A DNA stretch of 64,000 nucleotides from Marine Group II euryarchaeote MED-G38 (GCA_002457145.1 NTJP01000006.1:1-64000); one strand, 5' to 3'. Shown: positions 38,701 to 46,992, counted from the first letter of the stretch. Notes: generated by a model from the letters alone, not told the origin. Translations and numbers: made by a program.

Positions 38701-39486
38701 GGACCCGAGGACATGCCATTTCTCAAAGTAACAGAGAGCATAAAATAAAATTACTACATTTGTCGATACAGCCCAAACTACTCCTAGATTTTCATAATTA
38801 TTAAATTGAAATAAAGGAATAATGTAAACAATAGATATAATGGATGAAAATATTACAAAGGAACGATTTTTTGAAAAATTGGGTATTTCTGAAAAAAAGC
38901 TACTTTTTCCCATTTCATTTAAAGTCCCTCTTAATAAACCCATTAGTGTAAACCCAATTGATATGGATGCTAACCAAAATGAAATGAAAGCAATGCCAAT
39001 ATCAGTTCTCTGGGAATCTACATCAAGGCCTGGATCGAAGATTAAACTAGAAGCATAAGAAACGGATAAATGGAAACCAATAATAATTGTAAGAATTAAG
39101 TCGGATTCTTCGATACGTTTTGCTTCGGATAAAAATACCGATAAGACACCAACTAGTATAAATGTAAGTAAGAAAACGTTATTATCAAAATTTGCTATCA
39201 AATCTATTAGAAGAGCAAATATAACTATGACTATCGAAACGATAAATGCACGATAATTAGAAAAATTTGGCATAGAAAAAGATGTACTTATTCTACCTAT
39301 AACCGACGCCAATGCAGCGGATAAAGGTAGAATAAAGATGTTAGCATATCCTTCATTTCCTATATCTCCATTGACAGCAAAACTAACTCCGAAATATAGC
39401 ACCATTAATGTAGCCAATATTACAGGAACAGAGGCAATATCTTGATAAAAGAAATTACCTTTTGCCGCCTCTTCATTTTTTTCCAT
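29791..39486 (-). CDS. aglB: Giant AglB/STT3 oligosaccharyltransferase fused to long extracellular Ig-like/CnaB-like region
   Basis: The 3231-residue protein starts with about 860 residues of multi-spanning membrane region containing the STT3 motifs SDPWYMKRIVDY (near 378) and, in the first external domain, SWWDYGF with WWDYG at residues 933-937, the acceptor-sequon recognition motif. This is the catalytic subunit of N-glycosylation, which transfers lipid-linked glycan to Asn in N-x-S/T. Archaeal AglB is usually 600-1000 residues. Here, after about residue 1350 (YDDDGVLNSIDDSKC, Ca-repeat-like), roughly 1850 more residues follow: repeated carboxypeptidase-regulatory/CnaB-like modules (e.g. 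LKGTVFWDLNDNQQPNSGEG), CARDB-like modules near 2950-3180, and a C-terminal transmembrane helix (ILGYIIGIFLISIILYII). No frameshift or stop separates the parts, so the fusion appears real. Confidence 0.9.
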   Translation of the reverse strand: MEKNEEAAKGNFFYQDIASVPVILATLMVLYFGVSFAVNGDIGNEGYANIFILPLSAALASVIGRISTSFSMPNFSNYRAFIVSIVIVIFALLIDLIANFDNNVFLLTFILVGVLSVFLSEAKRIEESDLILTIIIGFHLSVSYASSLIFDPGLDVDSQRTDIGIAFISFWLASISIGFTLMGLLRGTLNEMGKSSFFSEIPNFSKNRSFVIFSSIISIVYIIPLFQFNNYENLGVVWAVSTNVVILFYALCYFEKWHVLGSMVIVNWFIFTMAHLQEIGNTFYPGIFEEESFTGAFSWAFITFWLNVGAITLASKGYFGDIAPMRSKSKLRTWWDSNYYSILIPLSFIVALTVRVVWNVIPAMNAPGTGTWDMSGGSDPWYMKRIVDYILANNSHFIFDADRAYPMGAINPRPPLFTWSLALGGMALSWILESDNTGEIVWWSISSLPAIYGALVVFPVAGIAYKVHGRKAAIISAWLIALMPGHISRSTFGMVDHDSFAILLLSTAFYFWVNALSHMNQERIFTKTSTNPLYLLAGIRETWNRNPKVMSNATLAGIAFSVMALGWKGFVYGPGILFLVFSLQVLFNLFRSKDSLQLTAASLQMLFTAFIIPLPFYAWPGLNLVLDPSGLQPLFYIIGFTFILGWTTCSFRDKPWLLVLGVGTILVSFILSLLYVLQEANIYAGWDILFSGGFYFDKNKIFGTIGEAQAPSRGVLFASYGPIVALIGLGCAFVFLWRGARTNKMPFTLLGSWGIISTYMAWSAGRFIINATPVMAILGGIGIAMLWQSANFGNFSKEWRNSGIGTPRARFNSLWPATKKSVGVPVLVIVFMLVFTQHITYGIDSGIPRNSQSATDVDKAIYDITPDILRENLLGEFSILGGGDYNPNSANGLEYMGTFGPSFNSYGWNDAYAWLEEQDRDLGFSNRPAFLSWWDYGFSALAQGQHPTVADNFQSGIPHSGGMLLSQGQDDTIALFIATLAMGDKKYNNEVSQDLLDSLSSTMNADQIDEFQNIIENTQSSFVLERTMKLRASSDNIELLSGFSLDSNGNPSIIEEWVVVNEDGTRTSLGQNQSAALSLYNQSRGSSSVSSTMASWDEDMPPSHYYIGNYKYTNDLIKDFDSPSTPIHKTNSKLAMLRNFLVTAFDTDQLVDIYHGLSSITYSIQDYENSLGENTERNNEIRYFAVDNRLFPKGGAYYEDYSYHRSETTGIFHAPTGLSGLDMDDYIATFYQSQRGDGPIVPRTPQEYNDAYLSDLELQQSGALSDSTQVIRYVDIDYQHQEQFFETMVARTYVGYGSSTLGLEGDAETPSVWVNPQTTGKIGAPGSYLQNAWALPGAMMNHMVISNWYDNDYDDDGVLNSIDDSKCLDLIENNTASDISSGDNIIELEDASLLPFDGGAYLYHIEGNLSVKWTGKDGNTLTGVTGISKNVTSNSLLSHNPDPLCSSIYDSNHFVKILKYYSGATLEGTVSLDGEGIVPNARILIERDAFSGEEMPDENGNVIDEDPRTYWVPIGYTDANSEGEFSFTVPSGKIRVSAFIGETNLDAARAAIMSSDVGQTMFELTIEENNQRVINHVTGILGNVSGSTWLSETIVNISETQGHSNGVERVEVSIDVSSSSSSGVLSWTGNSEFNGAPILDAEVILSPSLDSIELDDYVVTTSNGSVEGEDLQFQGTGEVIFSGSGSVRSENILSVSDFTGTHIQSIYNNHSVSGDGLFTGVGKITNGIINDIIDINDCQNDSIPMGDDICKLADGEYLMDGTFNASGKYTSIGVSTFTRVLNQATLIGSGTFTTSEETNLDSYGVINGTGVFSGSGLFSGPMVQPGTFTVNNAIPGLYDITIILEDGTSVDLDSTFNVPLLGSLAPILIDVPAGSISGSLVDTLGEVVNSPISLILNDNISSSIDATEDCSIVNFAPCLIYPDDQGKILFGPIAPGEYIAEIDSDMDGMPEVSELYLFDINSPTDVSFPSPLPDTSDIYFTVTDEGVNIADLNISFYQESMPDKEIAVNYDFESSNYFVELTQGTWILSHDIDENKQIWKSIDVDSEDMNLEINIEISKLISGVVTNTIQTDSITGNPIESVLPNTLVSFFWDDLSTSTYTNLEGQFDITLPVNSTVDVSVEYSLEKAYSSNARFIVNDVLSDVQNISLLVEESVIVDGTVSMDVIGNYYTDSLKDWTEISVIATQSPENSSLPDTRASVDSSGNFQMYLKEGDWKFTLADSPILSDEQTITINSTNKIVDLLTQSNHSTLIIDFYLDHSGDSNISNGTLVSYPFAIKSLNPLIPTKEISLEDPEWISEGRAEVNLIPGSYSIVVDRPNPNSGNLFDTLYTTDDNIRVGLIAEDINTSIAFEPKWLTNITFNNESGGPLSDHLVRFKDMESGWLLSFMTNSSGSISEYIPEGEWMIIIENFESSPGIYESLRQASSISSTSAGLDSIMSTAEVAMVNIILSDDGAPLPDVQVNLESTERGSLKSLYSNGLGIIELKIEPDYWNLELNYTDSEGVMWIVESMPISESGLVAGNNTDVIVNVTKLVILKGTVFWDLNDNQQPNSGEGVSNVTVSLESGIENQYLTTDEDGTWSTYLLYGGTWNISTYIDGFSNETASVSLISDSNSEHIQITAGSVSVSGSVSYIDETQFNQIKDDLTIILIPSEGIVRDRVTPNMMMDENNSWNGEWDAMLEPGDWLVWAFVSSSNDVPYLVSIDNLNVGVDGGSIDSELSLGGKLVMDTEWLDYEGVPHSLTDIESHNIVINLQSSGISWDESLDSEGLLELILPVGRIDTSSSFNITQEDRNMDYYGGQGATIRPSQETPVTTLLIDRLSKQDISIINSNDDNIMLSLNNTNCNLDCNYDSVVFKLDIEYLGHQAFDSYSISSVVPGADGQDWSVEFKDSNNSWVSTTSIELGLENSLILNDFSVRIIPPNASTAHHLFNGHQIKIIFVTDQGYSIEHPLLVNVPQNNLFSSIGYPEEIIGVAPGEPSVIDFNFINDGNGDDVFTFDFSVDSLENWNIAGISSQPIAPFTEGQTSVTITPPSNMSDNPYTLSLIVTDSEDNSYGPFDVLVQKSSPILSLSSSTRIQLLSGDSGPISGEIATYLVKVENDGLIDADSVELNIILCQDIYCVEKINVNGSDIRNVPANGEATFYIEMDFRNIDVGKYFVQIYFTDIPRIDSSDLMSCVDLSPGQTECTMEAQTLAPGTDTEQPILGYIIGIFLISIILYIISRSTRRPGAPF

Positions 39487-39542
39487 ATTATATCACCGTG
39501 TGTTGCAGCCTCAAGGCTCAACATCGCGGCGAATTGACGGGT

Positions 39543-39560
39543 TGTTTTAACCGTTCGTGG
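39543..39560 (-). promoter_or_regulatory. BRE/TATA-like core promoter of the AglB fusion
   Basis: The minus strand reads CCACGAACGGTTAAAACA: a GAACG block immediately 5' of a TTAAAA box, the order expected for BRE plus TATA. It predicts a start near 39520 and a leader of about 35 nt. A similar GAACG(G)TT..AA arrangement occurs before dnaJ (12541-12557) and the 977-aa surface protein gene (61648-61664). Confidence 0.4.
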
Positions 39561-39599
39561 GAGTAACACCCTTATTGATGCTGAGAAGGGGTTTAGTAT

Positions 39600-40865
39600 T
39601 CATCTCTGTAATGCTCTAAAACCTATATCTGAACGGTAATGAGAGTCTTTTAATTGGATATTATTTACAATTTGATATGCAGCCTCAACTGCTTCTTTTA
39701 GAGTAGGGGCAATGCCTGTTGCTGAGAGTACTCTTCCTCCTGATGAAATATACTCTCCATTATTATTTACTGATGTACCTGCATAATGAATGAATGCTTT
39801 TATTTCTCCCTCTTCGATGATAACATCGTTACCTGAGATTACATCTCCAGTGATTGGCTTGAGTGGATAATTGTTCGAAGCCAAAACGACAGTTGCAGAA
39901 CTATAATTATGAAAGTCTACATTAGATTCAGAAAGATTACCTGTTGCAGCAGAAAAAAATAATTCACCTAAATCCGATGAAATTAAAGGTACTGTAACTT
40001 GAGTCTCTGGGTCTCCAAATCTTACATTAAACTCTACCACCCTTGGTGCTCCGTCATTATCAATCATTATTCCAATATACAAGCAACCTCTATAGGGGAA
40101 TTCTTGATTTTTTAAATATGCATGAATAGGCTGTACTATCTGTTCTTCTACTCTCCTCAATATGGATGGGGTTACAACAGGTGCAGGAGCATAAGCACCC
40201 ATTCCTCCCGTATTTGGCCCTGTATCTCCATCTTTCAAACGTTTATGGTCTTGACTGGGGGGTAAACATACATAATCAGATTCATCCATTATGACTAAAA
40301 TTGAGGCTTCTTCTCCCTCCAAAAACTCTTCTACTAATACGCGTCCATCAGACTCTATGGCATAATTTATTGAAGATATTGCTGTTTTCTTAGAGTCTGT
40401 AACTGTAACTCCTTTACCTCCAGCTAAAACATCTCTCTTGATTACCCATGGTGGATTAAAGATATTCAAAATATCATAACTTGTAGAAATTTTAGATAAT
40501 TCCACAAAATTTGCCGTGGGTATATTCAATTTTTTCATTATTTTTTTCGCATATTTCTTTGAACCCTCTAAATTTGCCCATCTTGAAATTGGTCCAAAGC
40601 AAGGAATTTCAGATTTCATTAAATGATCTGCTATACCGTCTACAAGTGGCACTTCAGGACCGATAACCACAAGATCAATACTTAGTTTAGTTGCTAATTC
40701 AAGAATTAATTCTGGTTTTGAAATATCAATATCATGATTTTGTGCAATTTTTGAGGTACCAATATTACCAGGAGCAACGTGTATATTACTAACAGATTTA
40801 GATTCATTAAAACCGATCGCAAAAGCATGTTCTCTCCCTCCACTACCTATGATTAGTATATCCAT
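39600..40865 (-). CDS. purD: Phosphoribosylamine-glycine ligase (GAR synthetase)
   Basis: From the ATG at 40865 the 421-residue ATP-grasp enzyme begins MDILIIGSGGREHAFAIGF (N domain), contains the purD signature GDPETQ in VVEFNVRFGDPETQVTVPL (near residue 285), the ATP-grasp stretch WVIKRDVLAGGKGV and the DHKRLKDGDTGPNTGGMGAYAP segment. It joins phosphoribosylamine and glycine in step 2 of purine synthesis. The frame extends 12 bp to a GTG at 40877, but the family starts at MDILIIG-type sequence and a TATA-like box (40889-40894) lies 27 bp before 40865. It is a single-domain PurD, not fused to PurM or PurN. Confidence 0.95.
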   Translation of the reverse strand: MDILIIGSGGREHAFAIGFNESKSVSNIHVAPGNIGTSKIAQNHDIDISKPELILELATKLSIDLVVIGPEVPLVDGIADHLMKSEIPCFGPISRWANLEGSKKYAKKIMKKLNIPTANFVELSKISTSYDILNIFNPPWVIKRDVLAGGKGVTVTDSKKTAISSINYAIESDGRVLVEEFLEGEEASILVIMDESDYVCLPPSQDHKRLKDGDTGPNTGGMGAYAPAPVVTPSILRRVEEQIVQPIHAYLKNQEFPYRGCLYIGIMIDNDGAPRVVEFNVRFGDPETQVTVPLISSDLGELFFSAATGNLSESNVDFHNYSSATVVLASNNYPLKPITGDVISGNDVIIEEGEIKAFIHYAGTSVNNNGEYISSGGRVLSATGIAPTLKEAVEAAYQIVNNIQLKDSHYRSDIGFRALQR

Positions 40866-40888
40866 GCAAGTCCCCACATAGTCCGAAG

Positions 40889-40894
40889 ATAAAG
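40889..40894 (-). promoter_or_regulatory. TATA-like box of purD
   Basis: CTTTAT on the minus strand is centred 27 bp before the ATG at 40865, supporting a leaderless message from that ATG rather than the upstream GTG. Confidence 0.35.
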
Positions 40895-40919
40895 TAGAAT
40901 AAGAACGTATATGTAATTA

Positions 40920-41573
40920 TCAATAAGGTACATCTTTTAGGCCCAATCTATAACCTAAAATATTTGTCAGACGGTGAATGATAGGAGTTAAAACCAATAA
41001 TATTATTATTGGTAAAACTAATTCTTCTTGAGTAAAAGTTTGATTTGGAAATAGAATAAATGCAAATAAGAAAATTGAGATAGCAAAAGGGATAGTGTCT
41101 AATATTGGGGCTTTAGAACTTATGTCTCCCTCTCTTTTTAAGCCCCTTCTCCTCTTGAAAAATGATCCTGCTGAGTCTCCTATTAAACACGCTAGCCCTA
41201 ATAAAAATCCTAAAATGAGTGCTGCAAATGAATCATTGGTTAACCAAAACCAATCGGTTTCATTAGCCATTGCTAATGGATCTACAAATGGTTTTGATTT
41301 TTCAAAAGTCCTTCCTTCCCATATTGTATGAGAAATTAGCATTAATAAAGCACTAACAAATGAACCTCCTAAAAGGCCATTCCAGGACTTCCCATCGCCT
41401 AATATCCTATGACCATCATGCCAGTTTCGTCCTTGATCGATGGTTATTTTCCGAATCCCTGTTACATCAGGAATCCATTTACCAAATAGCATTGCACCCG
41501 TATTAGCGAGATATGCAGGACCATATAGAATCAAAACTGTGAGAACGTTGATGAAAAACTCGACTACTTCCAT
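40920..41573 (-). CDS. carS: CDP-archaeol synthase
   Basis: The 217-residue membrane protein (from the ATG at 41573) shows the CarS pattern: LYGPAYLANTGAMLFG in the first helix, DQGRNWHDGHRILGDGKSWNG in the first cytoplasmic loop, and GDSAGSFFKRRRGLKREG...APILDTIPF near residue 140, followed by a final helix pair. It activates unsaturated archaeol phosphate with CTP for polar head-group attachment, the step after the UbiA-type synthase at 2248-3144. A TTG at 41594 would extend it by 7 residues; the ATG gives the typical start. It follows the purD promoter region on the same strand and is divergent from the exported protein at 41640. Confidence 0.9.
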   Translation of the reverse strand: MEVVEFFINVLTVLILYGPAYLANTGAMLFGKWIPDVTGIRKITIDQGRNWHDGHRILGDGKSWNGLLGGSFVSALLMLISHTIWEGRTFEKSKPFVDPLAMANETDWFWLTNDSFAALILGFLLGLACLIGDSAGSFFKRRRGLKREGDISSKAPILDTIPFAISIFLFAFILFPNQTFTQEELVLPIIILLVLTPIIHRLTNILGYRLGLKDVPY

Positions 41574-41608
41574 AACATTCCCAGTATGAGACAACGAAAG
41601 AGTCTATC

Positions 41609-41616
41609 GTATAAAG
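41609..41616 (+). promoter_or_regulatory. TATA-like box of the exported protein gene
   Basis: CGTATAAAG (41608-41616) is centred 27 bp before the ATG at 41640, favouring that start over the in-frame ATG at 41586, which lies upstream of the box. Confidence 0.4.
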
Positions 41617-41639
41617 TTACTAAAATAACCGAACTGTTC

Positions 41640-43382
41640 ATGGAGTATGCAAGTGTGCGAGACTTGATGGTGAAAAGACATATAGTAATTTTGAGTTTAT
41701 TATTTTTCATAGCAAATTTAGGAATTATCGGCAATAGTTCGGCCCAAAATACAGATGATATGTTGATAGAATCTGATATTACTTGGACAGAGGGACAAAA
41801 TATAGATGGTGTCGTAAAGATACTGGATGGTGGAAAATTGACAATAATTGATTCTGAAATTATTTTCTCCCCGGAATCATCATTGGAAATAGATAAAGGT
41901 GGATTATTGGTACTTGAACAAACACAACTTACATCAGAAAATATACCTTCTGACTTAAAGGGGTACGGTTATTGTGATGAATTTAATAGATCAACAATTA
42001 TACTTGATACAACATCTTATGATAATAATTTTGAGATTATTTTAGAATCATCTGCTAATTCTAATTTCAATGGAGCGACTGCATACATACAAAATGAAGT
42101 TTTAACAATGAATAATTCAGAATTCTCTTACATTATTCAGGACAATATTTCTTCTGTAGAAAGACTCATAATAGGATTATGTGGTTACGGTTCAACCCCT
42201 ATATCTTTGAGTACAGTTTCAGTTGTCTACGATGGAGTTACTGAAAAATATCTTGCCAGTGATTTAGAATATAGGAATATGATGATTTCAGGATTTCGAG
42301 ATTATACATTAGATATTACAGGTGATTTAAAATCGTATAATTCTACAATAATAGGTGCTAATATTATTGCAACCGGAAATATTGAATTAGTTACTAATGA
42401 TTTAATTCGGTCAGGGCCAATTTTACTTAACGATGATAATGCATCAATCACACTAACAAATACAAAAATCATTGGTAGCCTAGATGATCACGATATCAGA
42501 GCTATGCCTGAAAGTGAAATAAATTGGAGTGAAGATACAACTGGCTCCGGAGACCTAACCGACAAATGGGAGAGGAGAATTATGGGTCAGTATTTGCAAT
42601 TTGATGCTGTATGGGTAGAATATCAGATCAAAGGACTATATGGGATTGATACCTATACTAATTTTAGTAATGCGGACGGCATATCTTATATAGATGGAGG
42701 TAGAGAAAGAATTATCGAAATAGGTTGGTCTGATGATAATATCTGGGCTGTAGATGATATCTGGAGAGAAGATGCAATAATTAATGTAATAAAATATAGG
42801 ACAGCCTGGAATCCAGAGAATTCTGAAATAGGAAATTATGGCATATCAGGCTTAAAACTAACCAATGATAAAATAATAATAATAGATCAAAATACTCCAA
42901 ATATCAAATGGGTGAGTTTGGAATCGGAAGAAAGTAATGAAGAGGCCATAGGTTCAATTGTCATGTTGGGAAAAGTAGTCAATGAAGGGACCGCTGCTGC
43001 CCATATCGCGATAACTTGTTACATTAACAGTTCAGGAGAAAATGCCGAAACAGATAATTATCCTAATGTATTAGTTGATCCCGGAGAAATTGGAGAAATA
43101 ATATTTGATTGGAGAAATAGTAAAGCTGGAAATGAAGAGTTGAAATGTGTAATCTTGACACCAACTCAGATAGTTGAAGAAGATTCTTTTGGAGGGGGCA
43201 ATATGACAAGTGAAACAATTAATTGGAAAGTAAATGAAGATGAGGTAGGGTTTTCATATGTCATACCAATATTAATTGTAATTTCATTAGGCATAATAAT
43301 AATAGGTTATATATTAGTCAATAGAGCATCAATAAAAACTGAAATAAATACGGTTAATCCAGATACGGAAAATAATAGATGA
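41640..43382 (+). CDS. Exported single-anchor surface protein, hypothetical
   Basis: Starting at the ATG at 41640 the protein is 580 residues. A signal sequence follows a short polar lead (VKRHIVILSLLFFIANLGIIGNSSAQ, about residues 11-36); an ATG at 41667 would also give a good signal peptide. The first 250 residues contain repeating short strands with N-x-S/T sequons (GGKLTIIDSEIIFS, GGLLVLEQTQL), as in beta-helix surface proteins. The region near 430-520 (GSIVMLGKVVNEGTAAAHIAI...DPGEIGEIIFDW) looks like a CARDB-type beta sandwich. A transmembrane helix near 538-562 (YVIPILIVISLGIIIIGYILV) and a short cytoplasmic tail end it. Function unknown. The stop is 13 bp from that of gdhA. Confidence 0.75.
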   Translation: MEYASVRDLMVKRHIVILSLLFFIANLGIIGNSSAQNTDDMLIESDITWTEGQNIDGVVKILDGGKLTIIDSEIIFSPESSLEIDKGGLLVLEQTQLTSENIPSDLKGYGYCDEFNRSTIILDTTSYDNNFEIILESSANSNFNGATAYIQNEVLTMNNSEFSYIIQDNISSVERLIIGLCGYGSTPISLSTVSVVYDGVTEKYLASDLEYRNMMISGFRDYTLDITGDLKSYNSTIIGANIIATGNIELVTNDLIRSGPILLNDDNASITLTNTKIIGSLDDHDIRAMPESEINWSEDTTGSGDLTDKWERRIMGQYLQFDAVWVEYQIKGLYGIDTYTNFSNADGISYIDGGRERIIEIGWSDDNIWAVDDIWREDAIINVIKYRTAWNPENSEIGNYGISGLKLTNDKIIIIDQNTPNIKWVSLESEESNEEAIGSIVMLGKVVNEGTAAAHIAITCYINSSGENAETDNYPNVLVDPGEIGEIIFDWRNSKAGNEELKCVILTPTQIVEEDSFGGGNMTSETINWKVNEDEVGFSYVIPILIVISLGIIIIGYILVNRASIKTEINTVNPDTENNR

Positions 43383-43395
43383 AGTTTGATAGTAA

Positions 43396-44832
<1,437 letters not shown>

Positions 44833-44868
44833 TTAAAAATTGAATCTATAATACAATATCAAAACCTA

Positions 44869-46188
44869 TTAAACATTAAACAAATGTCTTTTGATTAGAC
44901 TTGAAACTACTTCTTTATGACTAGGGACTGTCATTACATAAACTGCTGATTGACTTACTTGACGATTTCGCAATGCGTCTGCAATGGGAGTATGTTCCCT
45001 TAGCCAACGTATTTTACCATCATCACCTATAATCTTTATATCAACCTGAGACATTCTAGGTTCTGATAATAGTAGCTTTGCGCTGGGCATATCAATTGAT
45101 ACATAACCGGGAGTTAATCCTGCCCTAAGGGCAATATCATCTTCAAAAATACGTCTTTTTATAGAATCTTTAGCCATTTCAACTAATCTTATTACTTGTT
45201 CATCGGATAATTCTTGGCGTCTCCTACTGATACATACCTTCAATAATTGACGGTATTTAAAACGACTAATTATGTCTTTAGAGAAATCATTGGCTTCATT
45301 TAATGCCCCCCATACTTCAGAATCAACAAATCTTTGCATATCTACTGAATCCGGGAGACTATCCATACTTCTCTCAACGGCACTGGACAGCATGACTTCT
45401 GTGACTCTTGTGACTCTATGAAAATAAACTGAACTGTACATTAACCCACGAGACATCAACATTCCTTCTAGAGAAGTTAATCCCCCTTCTTTGATTGAAA
45501 TATCCCCACCTTTCCTAGCCATACTTGATATCAATCTCCTATGATCTATTACTCCATGTTTTACGCCAGTAAAATGAGAGTCTCGTAACAAATAATCTAT
45601 CTGGTCACAATCAACTGGACCATGTATTAAATGCTCGAGAGTGTTATCCACATCTACAAAATCCTCTTGACCTTCAATCCATGAAAGTAATGATCTTTCA
45701 GTACCACCTGCGTTAGGACCTCGTATTAAACCAGCAACTTCCTGCGGATCGAGATCATATTTCTCGAGTATATCAGGAATTAAAACTCTTTTTTTATTTA
45801 TACGAGATTCACTACCTCTAATTATATCATAATCTCCTAAAATTATTCCTTCAGTAATGGACATATGATCTAATCCTCCTTTCTCATGTAAAATATGTTC
45901 CAAAGTATGTGAATACGGACCATGGCCAATATCATGTAACATACCTGCTACTTCTACAGTTAATTTCTCATGAGAATCCAATTTTAATTGATCAGCCATC
46001 ATACCTGCTACATGAGAAACTCCCAAAGAGTGTTCAAAGCGAGTATGATGAGCTCCAGGAAAAACAAGATGTGCCAATCCTAATTGTTTAATATGGCTAA
46101 GTTTATTCATTTCGGGTGTTTTGAGTAACTCTTGACATACGCCATTTAGTTTAAACTGACCATGAATAGTATCATTAATTATTTTCAT
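44869..46188 (-). CDS. HD-domain phosphohydrolase (dNTPase/SAMHD1-like)
   Basis: The 439-residue protein has the HD motifs of COG1078-type enzymes: HTRFEHSLGVSHVAG (first His, near residue 58), the HD pair in AGMLHDIGHGPYSHTLEHIL (near 88), and the final Asp in GPVDCDQIDYLLRDSHFTGV (near 198). The early segment DTIHGQFKLNGVCQELLKTPEMNKLSHIKQLG is typical of this group. Bacterial and eukaryotic relatives hydrolyse dNTPs to deoxynucleosides and triphosphate; in archaea the substrate is not proven. A strong ribosome-binding sequence, GGGAGGAG, precedes the ATG at 46188 by 4 nt. It is divergent from the RHH regulator at 46336. Confidence 0.88.
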   Translation of the reverse strand: MKIINDTIHGQFKLNGVCQELLKTPEMNKLSHIKQLGLAHLVFPGAHHTRFEHSLGVSHVAGMMADQLKLDSHEKLTVEVAGMLHDIGHGPYSHTLEHILHEKGGLDHMSITEGIILGDYDIIRGSESRINKKRVLIPDILEKYDLDPQEVAGLIRGPNAGGTERSLLSWIEGQEDFVDVDNTLEHLIHGPVDCDQIDYLLRDSHFTGVKHGVIDHRRLISSMARKGGDISIKEGGLTSLEGMLMSRGLMYSSVYFHRVTRVTEVMLSSAVERSMDSLPDSVDMQRFVDSEVWGALNEANDFSKDIISRFKYRQLLKVCISRRRQELSDEQVIRLVEMAKDSIKRRIFEDDIALRAGLTPGYVSIDMPSAKLLLSEPRMSQVDIKIIGDDGKIRWLREHTPIADALRNRQVSQSAVYVMTVPSHKEVVSSLIKRHLFNV

Positions 46189-46302
46189 AAAACTCCTCCC
46201 TCATAATTGGCAAGTAGTTCTACCTTTCAAGTAAACTCAAAATAATTATTTTTAATTAAAATTTTTCGTATAATGTACTACAATTGAATTTCATTTGCAT
46301 TA

Positions 46303-46311
46303 CATTTATAC
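46303..46311 (+). promoter_or_regulatory. TATA-like box of the RHH regulator
   Basis: CATTTATAC is centred 29 bp before the ATG at 46336, which fits a leaderless message and argues against the in-frame ATG at 46312, which is only 5 bp past the box centre. Confidence 0.45.
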
Positions 46312-46335
46312 ATGTTATGCACTTTGGCTTGTTCA

Positions 46336-46719
46336 ATGAAGTCCTCTCGAGTGGCAGGTAACAGCCCGATGGTATCTCTAAGAATACCCGAAGATTTCTT
46401 ACTGGAGTTGGATCAAAGAGTTGGGCTGGAAGGCACAAGAAATAGGTCTGACGTGATAAGAGAGGCAATTAAAAAATATATTAAGAGTCCTTTATCCCCA
46501 ATAGGAGATATAATAGAAGTTAATTTGGGACCTGATTTATCTGTTAGAATGAAAGACTTCTGTAAGATACATGCAGAGTCACCAGAATCTGTCCTAAAAC
46601 AAGGGGCTAGAGAATTAATTAGACGCGAAACAGTTGAAGGAGCAACTGTAGATAAATTAATTTCTTCTAGAATGAAAGAAATTGAAATACGATATGACAG
46701 CGAATCGAACGCTCAATAG
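46336..46719 (+). CDS. Ribbon-helix-helix (CopG/NikR-like) transcriptional regulator
   Basis: The 127-residue product (from the ATG at 46336) has a ribbon-helix-helix fold at about residues 12-50: MVSLRIPEDFLLELDQRVGLEGTRNRSDVIREAIKKYI, with the strand VSLRIP and the N/RSDVIREAI helix typical of CopG/NikR. The C-terminal 70 residues (SVRMKDFCKIHAESPESVLKQGARELIRRE) lack the His/Cys nickel ligands of NikR, so it is probably not a nickel sensor. It is likely a dimeric DNA-binding protein. It is followed after 8 bp by a small basic protein gene, so the two form an operon, divergent from the HD hydrolase. Confidence 0.85.
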   Translation: MKSSRVAGNSPMVSLRIPEDFLLELDQRVGLEGTRNRSDVIREAIKKYIKSPLSPIGDIIEVNLGPDLSVRMKDFCKIHAESPESVLKQGARELIRRETVEGATVDKLISSRMKEIEIRYDSESNAQ

Positions 46720-46727
46720 GTGAGAGA

Positions 46728-46973
46728 ATGGGCGAAGATGGGATGCACACAAAAAATGCGGGGGGGCCTAAAACCCCCCTCGCCAACACTCCCAAATCTA
46801 AAGATAGATTTCAAAGAGGTTTTAGAGGTGTAGTTCACAGAGCTAGACTCTCAAATGCCGTGGGATATAATGCTAAAGAAGCCCCAAGGTTTCCAAGAGG
46901 AATAGAATATACAAATACCAGAGGATTTAATGGATTATCAAGCAGATCTAAATTTTCTGAAAGGAATAAATAA
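46728..46973 (+). CDS. Small basic hypothetical protein
   Basis: The 81 residues are strongly basic and Gly/Asn-rich with no hydrophobic core (KSKDRFQRGFRGVVHRARLSNAV; GIEYTNTRGFNGLSSRSKFS). This suggests a disordered nucleic-acid-binding protein. The reading frame is the one that follows directly on the RHH gene (8 bp), with GGTGAG-type sequence before the ATG. Codons 11-19 coincide with a very strong GC hairpin (46758-46783). No family recognised. The alternative is that the transcript acts mainly as RNA and the frame is fortuitous, though the 81-codon frame and tight spacing favour a protein. Confidence 0.6.
   Translation: MGEDGMHTKNAGGPKTPLANTPKSKDRFQRGFRGVVHRARLSNAVGYNAKEAPRFPRGIEYTNTRGFNGLSSRSKFSERNK
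46758..46783 (+). other. Strong GC hairpin inside the small basic gene
   Basis: GCG plus GGGGGG (46758-46766) pairs with CCCCCC (46774-46779) and, past a bulged T, CGC (46781-46783), with the loop CCTAAAA. The stem is nine G-C pairs in an AT-rich genome, 30 nt after the start codon. It could slow ribosomes or polymerase; function unknown. Confidence 0.55.
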
Positions 46974-46992
46974 ATGCCACTCTACACACATC

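Noticed and set aside
46312..46335. Upstream ATG for the RHH regulator
   Set aside because: It lies almost on the TATA-like box, so a transcript starting about 27 bp downstream would not include it.
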